Shown here: piece by piece, positions 6,092 through 8,926 of the stretch
Layout: the number at the start of each line of letters is the position of its first letter
Numbering within the stretch: position 1 is the stretch's first letter
Source of the DNA: Solirubrobacterales bacterium
Lineage (GTDB): Bacteria > Actinomycetota > Thermoleophilia > Solirubrobacterales > Solirubrobacteraceae
Reading direction: 5' to 3'
DNA length: 8,926 nt
Assembly: GCA_013695395.1 (NCBI GenBank)
Contig: JACDAP010000212.1
Coordinates: forward strand, 1 to 8,926
Translations under genes and position numbers: made by a program
Notes under the pieces: model-generated
Seen by the model: only the letters and a program-made list of their open reading frames with translations
Told to the model about the DNA's origin: nothing
Databases searched by the model: none

Positions 6092-6499
6092 CTAGCCGGA
6101 CGCGCTCTGCTCGGCCGACAGCGAGGCGTCGGCCTGGGCGGGCCCGCGAGCGAGGGTGCGGGCACGCTTCCAGGTCTCGAACGTCGAGAGGACCTCGGCC
6201 ACACTCGGCAGGGTCGAGTCCTCCCGGCTGGCGCGGTCGTAGTCGACCATGCGCATCCGCTCGACGTTGCAGCCCACCTGGGTGGCGACGGCACGAAGCG
6301 CCGCGAAGGCGACATCCTCTTCAACGGGGTCGGCGTCCTCCCGACGGGCGGCATTCGCGGCGAAGCCGGAGGAGAGCGCCTCCCCCGACGGAACTTCGAG
6401 AGCGCGAGTGGGGCCCACCACCAGGCGACAGCTGACACAGCGGCCGCCGAGGTCGTGGTCGTGGTCGTGAAGCTCTCCGTTGCAGTGTGGGCAGTACAT
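6092..6499 (-). CDS. Zinc-ribbon protein with C-terminal homing-endonuclease-associated-repeat-like segment, 135 aa
   Basis: The N-terminus is a four-Cys knuckle pair: CPHC at 3-6 and CVSC at 21-24, with an HDHDHD run (11-16) between them, most likely binding Zn. A linker follows (about 30-60). Residues about 63-118 have the pattern ALRAVATQVG (67-76), then DYDRASRED (86-94), LPSVAEVL (97-104) and FETWKRART (107-115). That is how I remember the homing-endonuclease-associated repeat (YDxx...PSxxxIxxxFGxWxxA), a putative helix-turn-helix-like DNA-binding unit. The repeat match is by eye and only moderate. No nuclease motif is present, so a small DNA-binding or regulatory protein is the better guess. 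The ATG at 6499 sits directly before the CPHC motif with a weak GGGA upstream; a TTG at 6553 would add 18 residues of non-conserved look. It is divergent from the DUF4383-like gene. Confidence 0.72.
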   Translation of the reverse strand: MYCPHCNGELHDHDHDLGGRCVSCRLVVGPTRALEVPSGEALSSGFAANAARREDADPVEEDVAFAALRAVATQVGCNVERMRMVDYDRASREDSTLPSVAEVLSTFETWKRARTLARGPAQADASLSAEQSASG

Positions 6500-6624
6500 G
6501 GTTCCCGGGGGTCGAGGTGTGCGCGAGACTCGATCTGAGACGCAGCTTTTCAAATAGGACGTCGGTTGTACGACTTCGGATCACTGGAGACGATGGGTGG
6601 TAGGGAAGCAGCGACGGACACGCT

Positions 6625-6664
6625 GTCTCGGATGTGTCCTGACAACCGAGACGTTATCTCGGTT
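6625..6664 (+). promoter_or_regulatory. Repeated dyad / alternative stem-loops upstream of the DUF4383-like gene
   Basis: AACCGAGA (6644-6651) and TCTCGGTT (6657-6664) form a perfect eight-base inverted repeat with loop CGTTA. A third arm, GTCTCGG (6625-6631), also pairs perfectly with CCGAGAC (6646-6652). The middle arm can pair with either outer arm but not both. As DNA this is an operator array of three TCTCGG half-sites. As RNA it would be two mutually exclusive hairpins. It lies in the 293-base divergent gap (6500-6792), about 130 bases before ATG 6793. A weak sigma-70-like pair (TTGTAC 6566-6571, GACGAT 6589-6594, 17-base spacing) stands just upstream. I saw nothing else definite in that gap. 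Confidence 0.45.
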
Positions 6665-6792
6665 TCTCACGGCGGGCTCCGGAGATCCAAAGCCTCACGC
6701 CGCAGTCGGCAGCGGGCCCCGAGCGCGGACGCCCGACATCCCGCGGTCGCCACCCGCCGGCGCCCCGTCTTCCCCTCAACCGAAGGAGCACG

Positions 6793-7413
6793 ATGACTCA
6801 CACCGACCATTCTACGACCAAGGGCCTCGCCCGCGGCCCTGCGCTGATCCTGGGCGCGATCCTCGCCGGCTTCGGCCTGGTGCTCTTCCTCACTGCCGGG
6901 GACACGCCGACGGGTGGCTTCCCGGACGGGACCGTTCAGGGCGAGAAGTTCCTCGGCTTCGAGACGAACGGCTGGACCGCGTTCTTCACCACCACCGCAG
7001 GCGCGCTCCTGCTGTTCGGCGCCGCCCAGCACCTGCTGGCCAAGACGATGTCGCTGCTGGTCGGGCTCGCGCTCGGTGCCTGCTCCGTGATCGCCCTCGT
7101 CGACGGCGATGACGTGCTCGGCCTGGCCGCCGCGAACGGTCCCACGAAGCTCGGTTGGGGCATCGCGGCTGTGGTGCTGCTCGTGAACGCCGTGCTTCCC
7201 CGCGTCGGCAAGGACAAGCACGGGGACCACGATCACGACGAGCACCATCGGGACACTCACGCCACGCGGCCGGTCTCCTCGCCGCCGGTGCGGAACGAGC
7301 CCGGGACGGAGACCAGCGACCGTTCCGGCACCGCTGCGCAGGATGCGCGCCCCGCGGGGCAGACGCACGCTCCCCGGTCCGATGTCCCGGGCGGCGGCTC
7401 GACCGCCCGCTGA
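6793..7413 (+). CDS. DUF4383-like four-helix membrane protein with His/Asp-rich cytoplasmic-type tail
   Basis: The 206-residue protein has four predicted membrane helices at about 15-35, 62-80, 83-103 and 121-137. The segments FLGFETNGWT (53-62) and VLGLAAANGPTKLGWGIA (108-125) recall the repeated 'GLxxxNxxxxxxH' elements of DUF4383 proteins, a family of unknown function common in actinobacteria. I rate the family call as likely, not certain. After the last helix comes a polar tail of about 70 residues with a metal-binding-like run HGDHDHDEHHRDTH (143-156), then a Pro/Ser/Thr/Arg-rich disordered stretch. The N-terminus THTDHSTTK is also His-containing. The start is secure: GAAGGAG at 6782-6788, four bases before ATG. 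A strong hairpin begins immediately after the stop. It is divergent from the zinc-ribbon gene. Confidence 0.8.
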   Translation: MTHTDHSTTKGLARGPALILGAILAGFGLVLFLTAGDTPTGGFPDGTVQGEKFLGFETNGWTAFFTTTAGALLLFGAAQHLLAKTMSLLVGLALGACSVIALVDGDDVLGLAAANGPTKLGWGIAAVVLLVNAVLPRVGKDKHGDHDHDEHHRDTHATRPVSSPPVRNEPGTETSDRSGTAAQDARPAGQTHAPRSDVPGGGSTAR

Positions 7414-7463
7414 GGAGAGGCGGACCCAGGGCACCCACCGGCGCCCGGGTCCGTCGCCTCTCC
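7414..7463. terminator. Long imperfect hairpin terminator between convergent genes
   Basis: GGAGAGGCGGACCC (7414-7427) pairs with GGGTCCGTCGCCTCTCC (7447-7463) with one bulged T, and GGGC (7429-7432) with GCCC (7443-7446) extends the stem inward. It starts right after the TGA of the DUF4383-like gene and lies 110 bases beyond the dehydrogenase stop, so it may act in both directions. No T tract follows. Confidence 0.75.
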
Positions 7464-7573
7464 CCTCGACCCTTACGCCTCGACGAGCTCCGTGCAGCCG
7501 CGTGCCGTGGCGAGCTCGCGCTCGAGCTGCGCTGGCCGACCTCATGGGTCCGCGCCGCCCCCTCGCCCTCCGG

Positions 7574-8728
7574 TCAGGTCCCGGGGCGGAAGACCACCTT
7601 GAAGGTGTCGTGCTCCTTCTCCTGGAAGTCGGCGTAGGCCTGCGGTGCGGCCTCCAGCGAGACGTGGTGGGAAGCGAACCCCTCCACGCCGAGCGGATCG
7701 CCGCTGCCGGTGAGCAGGGGCATCAGGTCGTCCACCCACCGCTTGACGTTCGCCTGGCCCATCCGCAGGGTTACCTGCTTGTCGAAGAGCTGCATCAGCG
7801 GCATCGGGCTGGCCGCCCCGCCGTACACGCCGGAGAGCGAGATGGTCCCGCCGCGCTTGACGAGATCGGTGGCGAGGTTGATGACGCTCATCCGGTCGGT
7901 GCCGACCGTCGTGAAGACCTTGCGGGCGATTGCGTCAGGAAGCAGGTTGGCCGCGGCCTGGGCGAACGTCGCCGCGGGGGAGCCGTGTGCCTCCATGCCG
8001 ACCGCGTCGATCACCGCGTCGGGCCCGCGCCCGTCGGTCACCTCGCGGATCGCCCCGGGCAGATCGTCGTGCGCGCCGAGGTCGAACACCTCGATGCCGT
8101 CCCGGCGGGCCTGCTCGAGCCGGAACGGCACGAGGTCGATCCCAATCACCCGGTTGCCCAGGTGCTGCGCGATCCGGGCGGCCATCAGTCCGATCGGGCC
8201 GAGGCCGATCACCGCGATCGTCCCGTCCCCCGCGTGGCGCGTGTACTGCACCCCCTGCCAGGCGGTCGGCAGCACGTCCGAGAGGAAGAGGAAGCGGTCG
8301 TCGCTCGGACCCTCCGGCACCTTGATCGGGCCGTACTGCGCCTGCGGCACGCGGAGGTACTCGGCCTGGCCGCCGGCCACCTGCCCGTAGAGCTTGGAGA
8401 AGCCCAGCAGCGCCGCGCCCGAGCCGTACTCGTGCACCTGCGTGGTCTCGCACTGGCTCTGGAGCAGGCCCTCGCACATCGCGCAGTGGCCGCAGGAGAT
8501 GTTGAACGGGATCACGACCCGGTCGCCCGGGGCGATGTGGGTGACCTCGGCGCCGACCTCCTCCACGAGGCCCATCGGCTCGTGGCCGAGGACGTCACCG
8601 GCGTCGAGGAACGGACCCAAGACCTCGTAGAGGTGGAGGTCCGAGCCGCAGAGTCCGGAAGACGTCACCTTGATGATGGCGTCGGTCGGCTGCTGGATCG
8701 TCGGGTCCGGAACGGTGTCGACCCGCAC
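7574..8728 (-). CDS. Zinc-dependent medium-chain alcohol / glutathione-dependent formaldehyde dehydrogenase-like
   Basis: The 384-residue visible ORF is an MDR-family dehydrogenase. Catalytic zinc residues are Cys27 in GLCGSD and His49-Glu50 in GHE, with Asp151 a possible further ligand. The structural zinc site has four Cys (79, 82, 85, 93) in the usual CxxCxxCx7C spacing. The Rossmann loop GLGPIG is at 175-180, and Asp198 (GIDL) at the end of the next strand favours NAD over NADP. The sequence resembles the 'glutathione-dependent formaldehyde dehydrogenase-like' branch, but the substrate is not proved. The only available start is GTG 8728. However, the frame is open upstream, and codons 8761-8729 read KRALTWQGKRD, which is the expected N-terminal strand. 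At 8761-8759 the codon AAG stands where ATG would give MRALTWQG, a single-base difference. A truncated or mis-started protein is therefore possible. Confidence 0.88.
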   Translation of the reverse strand: MRVDTVPDPTIQQPTDAIIKVTSSGLCGSDLHLYEVLGPFLDAGDVLGHEPMGLVEEVGAEVTHIAPGDRVVIPFNISCGHCAMCEGLLQSQCETTQVHEYGSGAALLGFSKLYGQVAGGQAEYLRVPQAQYGPIKVPEGPSDDRFLFLSDVLPTAWQGVQYTRHAGDGTIAVIGLGPIGLMAARIAQHLGNRVIGIDLVPFRLEQARRDGIEVFDLGAHDDLPGAIREVTDGRGPDAVIDAVGMEAHGSPAATFAQAAANLLPDAIARKVFTTVGTDRMSVINLATDLVKRGGTISLSGVYGGAASPMPLMQLFDKQVTLRMGQANVKRWVDDLMPLLTGSGDPLGVEGFASHHVSLEAAPQAYADFQEKEHDTFKVVFRPGT

Positions 8729-8829
8729 GTCGCGTTTGCCCTGCCATGTGAGTGCTCGCTTGGGGTGGCTGTACCCGGGACGACCACCCCAGGCGGTCGA
8801 ATCTGTTGTGCGCCGACCGCCCGCCGGCC

Positions 8830-8842
8830 GGCCGGACCGGCC
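8830..8842 (-). terminator. Palindromic hairpin after the partial membrane-protein gene
   Basis: GGCCGGACCGGCC is a perfect inverted repeat around one central base and begins directly after the TAG at 8843. A hairpin would have a five-base stem with a three-base loop. There is no T tract, and the surrounding GGCC repeats make several alternative foldings possible. Confidence 0.4.
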
Positions 8843-8926
8843 CTACAGGTCGGCCTCATCCGGTCCGCGGCGACGGTCGCGGCGACGCACGGCCGTCAGG
8901 CCCAGAGCGAAGGCGAGGAGCACCAC
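8843..8926 (-). CDS. C-terminal end of a probable membrane protein (partial)
   Basis: The reading frame runs in from the right edge and stops with TAG at 8845-8843. The 27 visible residues are VVLLAFALGLTAV followed by RRRDRRRGPDEADL. This is the end of a hydrophobic helix followed by a strongly basic and then acidic tail, the usual look of a terminal membrane helix with a cytoplasmic tail. The hydrophobic-then-basic order and the hairpin right after the stop make it more likely real than chance. Family cannot be told. The gene lies upstream of the dehydrogenase on the same strand, with 114 bases between this stop and the dehydrogenase GTG. Confidence 0.55.
   Translation of the reverse strand: MVLLAFALGLTAVRRRDRRRGPDEADL

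Noticed and set aside
7473..7541. Minus-strand tail reading AQLERELATARGCTELVEA before a TAA, downstream of the dehydrogenase
   Set aside because: It looks coding-like but is only about 22 codons, with a TGA just upstream in frame and no start codon. It is too short to call even as a gene remnant.
1..8926. Defence system, CRISPR array, prophage or transposon
   Set aside because: No repeat-spacer pattern, transposase, integrase, nuclease or terminal inverted repeats were seen, and GC bias is even across the genes.

Overview
The window is very GC-rich throughout, with strong third-position G/C bias. It looks like chromosomal DNA from a high-GC actinobacterium (Actinomycetota). The best lineage evidence is a GpgS (GT81 glucosyl-3-phosphoglycerate synthase), a DUF4383-like membrane protein, and several small conserved hypothetical proteins of a type I associate with actinobacteria. 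Genus cannot be fixed from sequence alone. I see no rRNA, tRNA, CRISPR array, insertion sequence or phage gene.

Layout. 1-1441 (minus): gpgS, followed with an ATGA overlap by a polysaccharide deacetylase that runs off the left edge. 1553-2515 (plus): an atypical SDR / NmrA-like NAD(P)-binding protein, divergent from gpgS. 2569-3052 (plus): a ten-codon ORF with a strong ribosome binding site, then a 149-residue conserved hypothetical. 3098-3718 (minus): a small alpha/beta hydrolase. 3844-4733 (plus): a DJ-1/PfpI protein that has lost its catalytic middle, overlapping by ATGA a HAD-family hydrolase. 4785-5048 (plus): a small protein of possible Sm-like fold. 5126-5878 (minus): a metallo-beta-lactamase-fold hydrolase. 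6092-6499 (minus): a zinc-ribbon protein with a C-terminal segment resembling the homing-endonuclease-associated repeat. 6793-7413 (plus): a DUF4383-like membrane protein with a His-rich tail, divergent from the zinc-ribbon gene across a region carrying a repeated dyad. 7574-8728 (minus): a zinc-dependent medium-chain alcohol/formaldehyde dehydrogenase whose expected start codon looks mutated. 8843-8926 (minus): the C-terminal end of a probable membrane protein.

Genes working together. Most genes are single units facing each other or away from each other, and several 3' ends carry clear GC-rich hairpins without T tracts, as is common in high-GC actinobacteria. Only two pairs are tightly coupled: gpgS with the deacetylase, and the PfpI remnant with the HAD gene. 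The mix (glucosylglycerate synthesis, redox enzymes, aldehyde/alcohol dehydrogenase, MBL hydrolase, membrane protein) fits general stress and central metabolism. I do not see a coherent new multi-gene system. The points most worth a second look are the internally deleted PfpI gene, the mutually exclusive stems upstream of the DUF4383-like gene, the ten-codon ORF, the zinc-ribbon protein, and the active-site departures in GpgS.
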